A stretch of DNA of 24,902 bases, taken from the NCBI GenBank assembly GCA_014904985.1, contig MU129044.1, positions 1 to 24,902 of the forward strand, read 5' to 3'. Shown piece after piece: positions 8,359 through 18,092 of this stretch (the stretch's first letter is position 1; each line of letters opens with the position of its first letter). A program made the translations under genes and the position numbers. The notes beneath the pieces were generated by a model that saw only the letters and a list, made by a program, of their open reading frames with translations, did not search any database and was not told the origin of the DNA. The DNA comes from Hydnum rufescens UP504 (Eukaryota > Basidiomycota > Agaricomycetes > Cantharellales > Hydnaceae).

Positions 8359-10068
8359 TCATTTTATATCAATATTGCGGCTGTGCTGGACCTGGTTTGC
8401 TTGTACCTGGTGGCCATTCATCTGTGGTATCACTGCTGCTGCAAGAACAAGTTTGTCCTGTTCCCAGGATTCATTCATAAGGGCAGGGAGAGAAACTGAT
8501 GATCCTGATGAGTTCCCTTTTTTGTAGACTTGAATGACCATTCTGTGGTTTCCATTTGTTGCTCCTTCATATTTGATTTGAGCACTGACTCCTACCAGCC
8601 ATGGTTGTCCAGGAAGTATGTCATGGCCTTCAAAGCTTCCCTTTTTGACAAAGAAGTGATGATTGAATCATATTCCTCCTATTTTGATTGGAACATTTTG
8701 ACAGCATCCAACTAGGGGTTCAGGTCCACTGCTGATTCCTTGCAATGTCCAGTTTTGTCCATTGTAGTCTATTGGGATGTTTAACCTCTGCTGGACTTCC
8801 TGAGAGATGAGGTTTAATTTGGATCCAGTGTCAATCATGAGTACAACATCTTTAGTTCCATTTTGTCCTGTGGCCTTGGCTGTGATTTTTCCTGTGTCTG
8901 TGGTGAATAAAGGATTTGGTCCAAGGATTCCTACAAGATTTACTTGTGCCTGATGATGATTTTGTGGTTGTTGTGTTTGTGGATATGGTTCTTCATCCAG
9001 GTCTTTGGTCATCATAAGATCATAGTAGTCCTCCAACTCTGCTTCATCATCAGAGTCATAGTCAGAGGCTTCTGTTGTGGGAAAACATAGTTTTAGGGTT
9101 GCATGATTGACTGTGAGTGGCTCTTGATGTTTAGGATTATAGTTGCATTTGAGTTTAAGTCCAGCTGCAAGTATTTTGGCAGGTCCATGGGCCATTCCAA
9201 GGAAGTCTCCAAGAGTTATTTCAACTGTTTGGTTTAGCACCTTCTTTGCTATCTCCTTGTCTTCACAAGCATCTTGAAAGTCTGTAGTAAAACAATATGT
9301 TGGAGGATTCTTGGGAATTCATTTTTCTGGTCAAGCTATTTCAATGTCTATCATCTCTTCTTGGGGATTGATTTGAGGAAGATGAGGTCTTTGAAAAGCT
9401 GGTTTCTCCACTGCAGGCTCATTAAAAACTGAGGAAGGCAATATTCCAGGTGGATAGCTTGGTCACAGAGGATTTTCTGGAACTGGTTGCACTGGTTCTG
9501 GGTTTATTGGTGATGAGTCTGGCTGGTTAACTGGAGGTTTGTCTTGTGTTGGGCCACATGGAGGCACATCAACATACATTCGATGTTTAGGACATTGATT
9601 GGGTTTGTCTCCCATAGGATTGTGACAATGATCTGGTTTGTTTGTTTTGGCAGCTGGTGCAGATATAAAGGGGCCTGCTGCTATCACATATGAGTGTGTT
9701 GTGAAGGGAGAGCATCCATTCCTGTAGACAATACTGATTTCTCCAGTGGTTCATTGATGAGAAGATTCCTCCCTAATCCATTTGATGTCATCCACAATGG
9801 CTTGTTTGATTCCTCCCTTTCCTGCTATTCCTCATGACAATTGGGTGTCATCCATCTTCACAAGCCTTCCTTGTATAGAGTACTTGATTATGCCCTGACA
9901 GACCATAGCCTGAGCATCTGGGCAGTTCTTCATTCCAACATTATGTGTTCCAGTCTTGTCACAGAACCAACAGAGAGTTGCACCAGCTGACATGTTGGGA
10001 CCTTGGGCATGATTAGATCTGAGTGATTGGTTGTTTGGATAGATAGCTGGACTTCCTTTAATCTGCAT
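8359..10068 (-). pseudogene. Ty3/gypsy gag C-terminus with zinc knuckle, and aspartic protease
   Basis: This is one 1.7-kb reading frame broken only by TGA codons (9832, 9751, 9463, 9331, 9319, 8668, 8359). It starts with a zinc-knuckle-like motif (Cys, x2, Cys, x5, His, x6, Cys; near 9972-9922), which binds genomic RNA in the capsid; the spacing is looser than the usual C-x2-C-x4-H-x4-C. A proline-rich linker follows, then an acidic stretch, then a retropepsin-type protease with the catalytic Asp-Thr-Gly at 8824-8832 in VLMIDTGSKLNLIS and the downstream flap-like GISSG. After the TGA at 8668, HHFFV and DILPGQPWLVG continue the protease fold. All seven TGA positions fit loss of an Arg CGA codon; there is no frameshift and no TAA or TAG in this stretch. 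Confidence 0.9.
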
Positions 10069-11011
10069 TTCTGGATGGGAGGGCTGGATATAAGGACTAG
10101 AAGCTTGTCAATTTTGTTGTGACTGCACCATGTAGATTTCATTTCATTGAAGGATTGTGTGAGGTTGCTGATTTGTTCTGTCACATTTCAGGGTGAAGGG
10201 ATGACTATAGGCTTCAATTTGGTGGAGACCTTTTTAATGGATGAAGGTGATATGGCTATTGGTTCTTCTTCACTTTTGCTATCAGAGCTGCTGTCTTCCT
10301 CTGTGCTTTCTGAGGTTTCTGATTCATCTAAGGAGTCACTATATCTGCCATGCGATTTGTAATAACTGATTCTTGGTTTAGACTTCTTGGCCTTTGTGGT
10401 GGTTCATGGTCTATCCTTGTTGAGATGTCTGAAGTTGTAATAAAGATCCTCTTTGAGTATGGTCTTCATTGTGTCATAGGCTGTTGTGCAGTCCAATGGT
10501 TTTATGTCATCAAATCCTGGGACATAGTGAAACAATGGGAGTATGATCTTCTGGAGACATTGTGGAATCCCTTGCCAGAAAAGGTCATCTCAGTCTCACT
10601 CAGCTGGGACTTTCTTTTCATCAAGACACTGTACTTGTGTGATAAATTTGTGTAGTATTTGTCCAGGTCTGCCTCATTGACAATTGTTCTCTTTTGTTGA
10701 CAGAAGTCTGCTAGTCATTGTCAAGTAGATCATTGTCACCTGTCTGTCTGTCCATAAAGTTTCCTGAGATGAGTGGCCAGGGCTTCAAAGGTTGTTGGGT
10801 TCTTAACTTCTGGGAGATTCCTGAGTAGTTCAGCTTCTTTGTTGCTGCAGAATCAGATAATGTTCTTGCACTTCTTGTGGTCATCATAGAGGGCTTCATC
10901 ACAGCAAGCTTCATAGTCAAGGAGGAAGTTGTTGAGACATTTTCCCTTAAAATGCAGAGCATCTCTACTTGTAGGCCATGGCATAGCTCATGGGTTTGCT
11001 ACTCTGGCCAT
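10069..11011 (-). pseudogene. Ty3/gypsy gag (capsid) N-terminal region
   Basis: A gag-like frame begins at an ATG at 11011 (or 10984). Near the start it reads PTSRDALHFKGK..NNFLLDYEACCDEA, which matches the usual opening of gag in fungal gypsy elements (a short APRF/FDG-type motif and the first capsid helices). TGA codons at 10988-10990 and 10853-10855 interrupt it, again at likely Arg sites. Farther on, after frameshifts near 10720 and 10590, the recognisable capsid residues are VNEADLDKYY, FWQGIP, LPLFHYVPGFDD and TAYDTMKTILKEDLYYNF. A serine/acidic stretch follows near 10250-10350. Too damaged to act as a capsid. Confidence 0.78.
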
Positions 11012-11706
11012 TGTTTCTGAGTCTGTGGATGTTGTTACATTGTTGGTGTGGAATGGCTTTGGAGAGGTGAAAGGTTTATCAAAGTGAGAATTATCCCTGA
11101 AAGGACCACCAGTTACAGAAGAAGGGTTGGGAGCTCTGATGACTGTCAAATCAAAATCTGGTTCAGCCAGTGTGTAGACTGTATTTCTGTTGTTATTTGT
11201 TGGGTTGGTTCACTTCAATGGTTGATCATTCTCTGCAAGATGTGTGTGGTGTTCAATGGAGAATAGGATGTGATATGGACTAGCTGCAGTGAATGATATA
11301 TCATCTGGGATGCTTGTAGAAAGGCTTATATGTAGGGGATGCTTGTAGGAAGGCTCATACATTGTGTAGGATGCTTATGGGAAGGTTTATACATAGGTGT
11401 TGCATGTAGAAAGGCTTATATGTTGTTCATGTTGTGTGGGTTTGTTTACTGATATTTGTGTGTTCTTGTTTATGTTCTCCTGGTCAAAATGCTGATATCT
11501 GTGGATTACAAATTGGTCAATGGTTAGTCTTGTTAGTATGCTTCTTTCTTCTTTCTTCAAATCCTGATTCATATTTCATTATGCTTACTTTTCCTTGGAT
11601 GTCCAGCAACTCTAACCTTAGGTCCTGCAACTATCCTTGGCTTTTGTGATTTGTGTAGAGGGCTTCCAGTGGCTTTGGTTCTCTGGAGATGATTTGGTGC
11701 CCAAGT
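11012..11706. other. Upstream region of the gypsy element (possible 5' UTR/LTR remnant)
   Basis: CpG-poor like the element, without coding motifs. By position it should hold the leader and 5' LTR of the minus-strand element, but I could not find a primer-binding site or a TG...CA pair with a partner at the other end. The composition changes to CpG-rich at about 11.7 kb, which is the best guess for the element's limit. Confidence 0.4.
11307..11426 (+). repeat. Four-unit tandem repeat, ~29-32 bp
   Basis: GGGATGCTTGTAGAAAGGC and variants recur at 11307, 11336, 11368 and about 11397. Each unit continues with TTATATGTAG-like sequence. It may be an LTR or leader repeat of the gypsy element. Confidence 0.8.
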
Positions 11707-12949
11707 GGTGCTGAACCCTCATTTACCAACCGACAGATCCAACGAATAATGGCATCAACAGGTCCCGATGGTAGGCCACATCATTGTCACGAACCCAACA
11801 CTCATCATGCGATTGCTATGGGCACGGATCATCATCTCCATTCGACAAGATGAAGATCAACAGTTTGGATGGCAATTGGGGCGAGCCAGGCAACCAACCA
11901 TGCAGTGTCAAATTGATGACTTGGAGGCGACGTAAGCACTGGTCCCTAGTATAACAGACCAACGATTGGCAGATACTGGTCATAGTTGAGGAAGTACTCC
12001 CCATATCGAGACCTAGAATCTTTGTCCTTAATCAAAGGAGTGCTATCACCAAAAGATTGTCCAGTTCTGCTGGCGTGAGCATGAGCATTACCATGAATCG
12101 ATATATTCTAAATCCCTCAACCCAGTGTAATGCTCAGATGGCACATGTGAGAGCATCGATCGGTGACAGTCATGACCTCGGTCCGCACGAGTTGCAGCCC
12201 ATCCCTCCAAGTCACCTTCACCATCGTGGGCCAGCTCTTTGAACAGAAGCTAATCGAGAACTTGCCCTTCTTGCTTCCCATGCGAGCTGCAATCACCTGG
12301 TGGGTACAGAGCCAGCCATATGTCAGGTGTTTGAAGCCTTCTGAACAGGCCCAGAGAGATGATGACCAACGGCACTGGGATGGGGGAGTAAAGCATCCCC
12401 GACACTGCTGCCTGTGGTTAGGCATCAGAACATTAGGGCAGGTCCACTAAGTGCATTGAGGCAAACACGACAGATTTAATAAACAGGTCGCTTATTGGTG
12501 TCACCTGGCCCACCTGTTGCTGAGGCACCAAGACATTAGCAGTGGACCGCATAGAACTTGCACTGGCCCAGATCATGACCCCGGCGCAGGAGGCACAACG
12601 GCATAGGACCAGCACGACCATTGAAGACCCGGATCCCCAAAAGGACCACCTGCCGGGCTGTAATTCCGCCTGCCCTTGAGAACTTCCCTGCCCTCCACTA
12701 TGAATGGGGCAGAAAAGTTCTGGCACCAATGCACCTTCCCCTCTCTGTACACATGGGCATGGACGGCCCATAACGCCTCACGAAGTTGAAGCCAGCTGGG
12801 GGTTTGGTGCAGGCCAATACGAGCTGTGCTTTTACGGACCCTCGCCGACTGTGGAAGGGAGTTGGGACCCCCCTTACGTTCCGGGTACCCGTGATCGCGA
12901 GATCAGCATATGGACCGAGGCTGATTGAGTCGAGTCCGATTTCAAGGAA
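11707..12949. other. CpG-rich low-copy region without recognised genes
   Basis: CG dinucleotides become frequent from about 11730. Overlapping ORFs of 60-112 codons exist on both strands (for example 12163-12450 plus and 12433-12771 minus), but none shows a family motif, and they conflict with each other. It may be intergenic DNA or part of a gene with introns that I cannot model. Confidence 0.4.
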
Positions 12950-13375
12950 ATGGGAGAACTGAGGATGGGAGCGGTGGCGAGAGCGGGAGATCAGAATGAG
13001 GCTGAGAGTGAGATCGAGATCGGAGATGGGAGAGCGATATCGCGGGGAGCAGGTGAATCGAGGGGAGTGGGTGCGATATCGCGGAGGTGCGATTGTCGCG
13101 GGGAGTGGGTGTGAGTATCACAGGAACGGTCGTGAGGCGAGAACGTCGTGCGGAGGACGAGAATGGGTGCGGGGACGAGAGTGGGGAGCGAGATGAGATG
13201 GTGAGCGAGGACGAGAACGGGAGGCCCAAGGACGAGAATGGGGTGCGGAGGACGAGAGTGGAGGAGAGAGTAATGGGAGCGAGGGACGGAGAATGGGAGC
13301 GAGGCGAGAATGGGAGTCGAGGACGAGATGGGAACGAGAGAGGGCGAGAACGAGCGAAGGAAAGTGTGTATCTGT
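12950..13375 (+). repeat. Purine-rich degenerate minisatellite
   Basis: The plus strand is mostly A and G, with recurring GACGAGAATGGG, GGACGAGA and GGGAGCGAG words at irregular spacing. The Ser/Pro/Arg-rich minus-strand ORFs over it (12942-13475 and neighbours) are the translation of the skewed composition. Such tracts can form triplex structures; that is inference. Confidence 0.75.
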
Positions 13376-14230
13376 CTGGACCTGTGTAGAGTTGCCTTGG
13401 AGACCCCAAGCATGGAATGATAAGCACTTTGTCCCTGGGTACCACAGACCTCGAGACAAGAGAAGATAGACTCACTATCTTACCCTTTGATGACCCGTCT
13501 GCTCCTCATACTCGGGTCGGAACATCGGGGGGGGTCAGCCACGCGAGGACTCGGTTCGCGGGGTGGGGCGGTAACTGTGAGCGGGCGACGTCACGAGCGG
13601 GGCGTCAACTCACGGAGGCGGGGAGTAACTTTGTGAGTGCGAGTGTCAATTTCCGAGGTTGGCGTCGGTTCCCGAGGAGGGGATGTCGGCACGCGAGGGT
13701 GTACGGCACACGGGAGCGTGGTGTTGCGTATGCAGGGAGGGGTGTAGATCGTGATGGGCGATAGGAACGCCGAGTGGTGTCAGGTGCGAGTGGGAGGGTG
13801 GAGGTGCCTAGGAGGGGGTATCAGGACACGAAGGGTATCTCGTAAGGGGGATGATGGGACGAGGCAGCCTGGATGGTGCCTTTGGATGTGCACTTCGCCA
13901 AGCCTGAGCTGGCTAGATCCAAGAGTCTCGTCAACACCCAACCATAACGCCTTGCTCGTTGCCGAAAGCTTTGCTTCTCTTCCAAAACTCGCATTCGCTT
14001 GCGCATGTGAGGAATCCTCCATTCTATCATCGTGGCATTGCTCAAAGGGCTGATGAAGATTTTGCCTTGTTGCCCTGGGCAGCTGCCCGCCACGCTTTTT
14101 ATCGACGTAGAGCCTCCTCGTCACCATTATGGCTCATTCTCAGACTGGTTTGCCGCCTCTGTGCGTCGTTTATTGGCAGCCCTACTTCGCTGTTCCTCTT
14201 CTTCGCAGTTGCAATGGAACCCGTTGATCT
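13376..14230. other. CpG-rich region, no gene recognised
   Basis: It contains a 115-codon Arg/Gly-rich ORF on the plus strand (13417-13764) and overlapping ORFs on both strands near 13780-14260. None has a recognisable domain, and the high GC alone would keep such frames open. Confidence 0.35.
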
Positions 14231-14647
14231 TTACTCTGCGCTGGTTCTCGCTCTTATAGGCTGACATGTACGGGCGAATCGACCGAAACTTTCATCCTCA
14301 GGATCCGTAATCCCGGAGCTATTCCAAGAATATCCTCTTGTCCCCGTCACAGGAGGATCCCGGAAGCACGAACTGGAGTAAACAGGACGTAGCCGAAGGT
14401 ACTCTTCATGCGGAATACATTCATAGGTGATTAGGAGTTGAGAGAACCAGTCCCAAGAATCGAGAATCATCCGATACGTAGCGCAGACTGATATCTTCCA
14501 TGGTTGCATAGGAAGGACTCCAGGATAACGACGAGGGGCGATGATCCAAGGATCAGACACGTTGTGCTCCACTAGGAGCGTGGACATAAACGTTGGTGGG
14601 ACCATCTTTCCTTTTGCTTCATCTGGTGCCACCGGACTGATTGCCAT
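14231..14647 (-). CDS. Hypothetical protein, 138 codons (uncertain)
   Basis: This frame opens with ATG at 14647 and ends with TAA at 14231. The protein is balanced in composition, with aromatic and charged clusters (WIIAPRRYPGV, MILDSWDWFSQLL, YECIPHEEYLRLRPVY) and no signal peptide or membrane segment. Codon third positions vary as in a real gene, and the surrounding DNA has normal CpG content. I do not recognise the family. A stop lies about 25 codons upstream in frame, so if this is an exon, an intron must come before it. Overlapping plus-strand ORFs (13959-14264 and 14541-14921) look less protein-like. Confidence 0.3.
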   Translation of the reverse strand: MAISPVAPDEAKGKMVPPTFMSTLLVEHNVSDPWIIAPRRYPGVLPMQPWKISVCATYRMILDSWDWFSQLLITYECIPHEEYLRLRPVYSSSCFRDPPVTGTRGYSWNSSGITDPEDESFGRFARTCQPIRARTSAE

Positions 14648-16034
14648 CAGGAGAATTGGCCGACGAAGGCCATTGCATAAGCTTAGAATCTATGGCCACG
14701 CTGTCCGAGCCAGGTACCCCACACAGGGACTCATGATGGGAGGAGGTCTTTGGATGCCAAGGACCCTTTCCATTGAATGGACATATTCACAGCACCCGAT
14801 TGTAGAATGCTCGTCCACACCCAACAATAAGCATGGGGGCTCTGAATTTTCAGAGACCATGCGATCGATACCCAGTGCACATCATACAGTGCAAGGCAAG
14901 CCGTATTCGTATGCAACCTGAATGTAAGTCCATAACGAGCCAACGAACATGCGTCAAAATTCTTGTAGTGTATGGTACTGCAGATTCAAGTCGAAGAAAG
15001 AGGCATGTGGATGTTTCGTCGACATGGGAAGGATCACATTACTCGGAGCGCCCTGGAGTCTCAGCTATGATCAGCCAACACCACTTTCTAAAGCAATCAA
15101 TATCAAGCGGAGATAAGATCCTAAGTGTCGCCAATACTGGTAACTAGCTGACACCGACATTGGGAACCCATACAAGTATCTGCTTCAGCTGGGGGGGGGG
15201 GGTCGGAAGGTTGAGGGTGTGAGATGTAAGCAGATACAGCATCTGGGTTGAAATAAACATCGGACCGCGGTAATATTAAGCGGGAGTGGGGGCAGATACA
15301 CGCTCCTTGGGGTAGGATATGTAATGGCGAGAATAAAAAGCCGTGTTCCCTGCTGTGAAAGTGTCAGGGTGAAGGTCGAGTGGGCACTGTAACGAGGTTG
15401 GAAGGGTTCGGCAGCTATTTTGTGAAAATGACTGCCCCACTCCACCCGTGGTGATGGCAAATGTTAAAGAATCATGTCGTTGCCCTCCTATCATGTGAAC
15501 ACGCCTGCACGGCCAAAATCTGTTTGTTTAAGTCAGAATATTTTGTCGTCGATCATTACATGTTCTACCCAACTCACTTGTTCTTTGAATGGTCGGACCA
15601 CTGCTGCATATATCCGGAGTATCCATGTGTGCATTAGAGAAATCTGGCGCATCTCCCAAATGTCCCTAGGGAGTCGATCCACGTTCGGGCTGAGCTTAGT
15701 GGGGCCCCTCACCGGCCACTGCACGGATGGTGGCAGCAAGTGAGGACGCACTGGCCAGAACATCGGATCGCAGCATAAAACACCCCTTGCTGTGAACCAA
15801 CGGGAAACAGGTGCGCTGTGGGGTGAAGAGGCAGTCCAAAGGACATGCATACGACTTGGATATTTGGATCGCGGACATCTCCACCGTCTCTCGTTGAAGT
15901 ATGTACATCGTCAACATGGATCTCCTGCGCTCACTTCACATTCGCCTCACTTTTCTTTTGCGCTTTGGCTGTTGTCTCCCATTGATGGAGGAGTTTAGGG
16001 CTCCCTGGTCACATCCTTGCATGCTTATTATGGA
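14648..16034. other. Low-copy intergenic-looking region
   Basis: No family was recognised on either strand. Overlapping ORFs up to 126 codons (for example 14541-14921 plus and 15533-15850 minus) have no motifs. There is a run of 12 G at 15191-15202, immediately after GCT. Confidence 0.4.
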
Positions 16035-17453
16035 TTAAAAATGCCACTGACATGGTATAGAGCTCCCTCCAGCGACCTTCTTGGAGGCAGCATCCCTAGC
16101 CCCCTTCAGCGATAGTATCACATCCCCATTGTGATCAACAATCAATGGGATATCCGATGCATCCCCCTCTGGCCAATCATCAAGGCTGCTGAGTGTAACC
16201 TTCCTCTCAGGATTGGTATCCTGAAGCGTGAAGTATAAGGCCTTCCAATGTGACGTTCCATAGTGATCACTATACTCAGAACCGAAGTTTGGAAACTGGG
16301 CATTGGGCAAAAAATTCCTGAGTATGAGCTTGTGCTCGATTAGAATCTTCACCAAGTTTGTCCATGGGAAGACCAAAAATTCCACATATGGGTTGAATAG
16401 GGCAGCAAACATGCCCTTGATGGCTGTCCGGGTCTTGTAGACATTGCTGAGATCAAATGCTCTCTTCTTCTGGGACTCCTCAGCCGTAAACTCGCACAAT
16501 GCCTCGTGCTGAGAACGTTTCGAAAGAATGAAATGATATATATCAGAAATCTCAGCAGCCATTGAGAATTTGGTGTTAAACCATTTGGACATCTCGATAG
16601 ATCCCAGGTGGCATTCATTTTGCGCATGAGCAGCAGGGGATGCAGTGTTGCTGATAACCATAATAAACATTGCATGCACATCCATGGTCGCAAGCCATTG
16701 CATATCATGTGTCCATTTTTCCTTCTGAGCAGACATAATCCAAGCAATATCCCCTCCTGACTGCACAATCTGTTTCGCAGCAGCAGCCTTCACACCATCA
16801 TGTTCTGTGATGAGCCTTGTGGCTTCTGCTGCTGAAGTATCAGAGTCCTTGCCTCCAAAAGACTCGATAAGCTTAAGGTATGCCAGCCGAACCACATTAC
16901 TTGTGTATTCAGAGGCAGAGACTGCATATAAGATTGTCAGCACAAGAATGGCCATGTAAATGTGGGTAGGCATACCTGAAGAATTGAGGTTTGGATTTGA
17001 CTGGTGATACAAAGACTGGAAGGCACCCCATGCATTTCCATTTTTCTGGAATTTTGACAGGGCTGCTGCCAAGGCAATGCACCTAACAGATTCAGGACTT
17101 CGTTTCCACTCTTTTGCCTTTGCATCCAGGTCTGCAAGGAACTCGATACATCGGTTTTGAGCCCAGGCTACCTGTTCGGCACTGAACCACCCACCAAGGT
17201 GCATGCCCTCATTATCATCAACATGATCGGGATCCATGTTATGAGTATTGTTGAGAGTAGTCTGAGTGGTCAAATGTGGTGATGAGAATGAGGGCAGAGG
17301 GGGAAACTGAGGGAGCAAAACAGGAGGGGAAGGTGATGTACGAGAGGACAAGGGTGGAGGTGAAAAGCCATGCGCTTGTGTGCTCTGGGACTCAGCCCGA
17401 TGCTGGAGGGAAAGAGACATACTCAACTGATGAGGAGTACCTTGCTGCCCCAC
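16035..17453 (-). CDS. Repeated-family protein of unknown function, two exons (intron 16922-16975)
   Basis: The longest ORF in the window: 472 codons unspliced, 454 after removing a 54-nt intron. Residues 1-72 are a Pro/Ser/Thr-rich low-complexity leader; a second candidate start is Met73 at 17237, followed by an acidic MDPDHVDDNEG stretch. The core (about 88-200) reads GGWFSAEQVAWAQNR...FLADLDAKAKEW, then NAWGAFQSLYH and, after splicing, SASEYTSN...AYLKLIES. This layout resembles HMG-box-like or related domains seen in multicopy Agaricomycete genes, but I cannot assign it firmly. The C-terminal half is well-mixed globular sequence ending with a TAA at 16035. A partial second copy lies at 19706-20865, which supports a multicopy, perhaps transposon-linked, gene. 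No transposase motif was recognised. It may have a further 5' exon in 17523-18092. Confidence 0.72.
   Translation of the reverse strand: MGQQGTPHQLSMSLSLQHRAESQSTQAHGFSPPPLSSRTSPSPPVLLPQFPPLPSFSSPHLTTQTTLNNTHNMDPDHVDDNEGMHLGGWFSAEQVAWAQNRCIEFLADLDAKAKEWKRSPESVRCIALAAALSKFQKNGNAWGAFQSLYHQSNPNLNSSGMPTHIYMAILVLTILYAVSASEYTSNVVRLAYLKLIESFGGKDSDTSAAEATRLITEHDGVKAAAAKQIVQSGGDIAWIMSAQKEKWTHDMQWLATMDVHAMFIMVISNTASPAAHAQNECHLGSIEMSKWFNTKFSMAAEISDIYHFILSKRSQHEALCEFTAEESQKKRAFDLSNVYKTRTAIKGMFAALFNPYVEFLVFPWTNLVKILIEHKLILRNFLPNAQFPNFGSEYSDHYGTSHWKALYFTLQDTNPERKVTLSSLDDWPEGDASDIPLIVDHNGDVILSLKGARDAASKKVAGGSSIPCQWHF
16922..16975 (-). other. Spliceosomal intron, 54 nt
   Basis: On the minus strand it starts GTATGC, has GCTGAC as a branch-point candidate about 12 nt before the end, and finishes ATGCAG. 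The length is a multiple of three and the frame stays open through it, so an ORF caller includes it as 18 residues with a false hydrophobic, membrane-like stretch (residues 160-177). Splicing joins ...SS to VSASEYT. The second gene copy keeps only the last 13 intron bases (20853-20865, ending ACACAG), as expected for a real acceptor. Confidence 0.75.
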
Positions 17454-17522
17454 AGATACATGTGAGTTCGGATTCGAAGGACGAGTTGACCGTGAATTGA
17501 TTTCGATGACAAGATGCGATGG

Positions 17523-18092
17523 TCACCAAGTTGCATCATCATCAGCTCCATCATGAGATTGGGTATCACTCCCGGCACCCTGAGAGACACTGGATTCCCC
17601 CTGAGGCACTGTGGGCCCAGCTCCAATCCTGGTGCAAGACTTGGGATCTTTCAATGTAGTAGGCAGGTCCACATCTTCTTCATCGGACTCAGAAGAGGTC
17701 TTGGGGGGATCAATAGAGCGTGTTTTTTGAGGGACTCTAGATTTTCCGGCAACTTCCGGTGGTTCCGTCCCCTTGCCCAGTTCCCCTCTTAAGTGCATGG
17801 ATTGGGCTGATTTTGGGCACATGATTACTTCATAATGCATCATACTCTGTGTAATTTTCAAGTCCCCAGCTACAGCATCAGGTGACTGACTGGGAGTTGC
17901 CTTATTGAGCAAAAAACCTGGAAATTGCTGGTGTTGAGTTGCAATGTACTCAATGCCGTGCTCAACACCACCTCCGAGGAGACAGAGCTGCCCACATGGC
18001 ACCTCTGTCATACCTGAGGATCCACCCCAGCCACCTCCAGCATGCAGGGGCAGGATAGAACACGATTGCTTGGTGACCCAGCAAGCGATCAA
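17523..18092 (-). CDS. Hypothetical ORF upstream of the 16-kb gene, partly repeat-derived
   Basis: The frame of 189 codons has a Cys/Gly-rich start and an acidic Ser/Thr/Pro/Asp-rich end (SSESDEEDVDLP, then DGADDDATW). It lies 70 bases upstream of the 472-codon ORF on the same strand, so it could be a 5' exon of that gene, but no consensus donor and acceptor pair stands out. Its middle (17743-17877) is homologous to a non-coding repeat at 22549-22683, which makes coding status doubtful. No domain was recognised. Confidence 0.35.
   Translation of the reverse strand: MIACWVTKQSCSILPLHAGGGWGGSSGMTEVPCGQLCLLGGGVEHGIEYIATQHQQFPGFLLNKATPSQSPDAVAGDLKITQSMMHYEVIMCPKSAQSMHLRGELGKGTEPPEVAGKSRVPQKTRSIDPPKTSSESDEEDVDLPTTLKDPKSCTRIGAGPTVPQGESSVSQGAGSDTQSHDGADDDATW
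17743..17877 (+). repeat. ~130-bp dispersed repeat, copy 1
   Basis: It shares TTCCGGTGGTTCC, CTTGCCCAGTTCCCC and GCACATGATTACTTCATAATG in the same order with 22549-22683. It corresponds to one unit of the repeat region at 22.3-22.9 kb. Confidence 0.85.

Larger units (their letters stand above)
181..11011 (-). mobile_element. Decayed Ty3/gypsy retrotransposon body, split by a nested insertion
   Basis: Read on the minus strand from high to low coordinates, the order is gag, zinc knuckle, retropepsin-like protease, reverse transcriptase, RNase H and integrase, which is the Ty3/gypsy order. Without the nested 5-kb insertion the coding body is about 5.8 kb. The copy is dead: it has frameshifts, many in-frame TGA codons, a changed RT active site and an integrase cut off just after its catalytic Glu. 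No flanking LTR pair could be recognised, so the true ends are unknown. CG dinucleotides are almost absent. Relatives are very common in Agaricomycete genomes (family knowledge); assignment rests on motifs read by eye. Confidence 0.9.

Noticed and set aside
12942..13475. Ser/Pro/Arg-rich 177-codon protein
   Set aside because: It follows from the purine-rich minisatellite; other frames on both strands are also open over the same bases.
16922..16975. Transmembrane helix in the 472-codon protein
   Set aside because: The hydrophobic stretch coincides exactly with a 54-nt intron with good splice signals.
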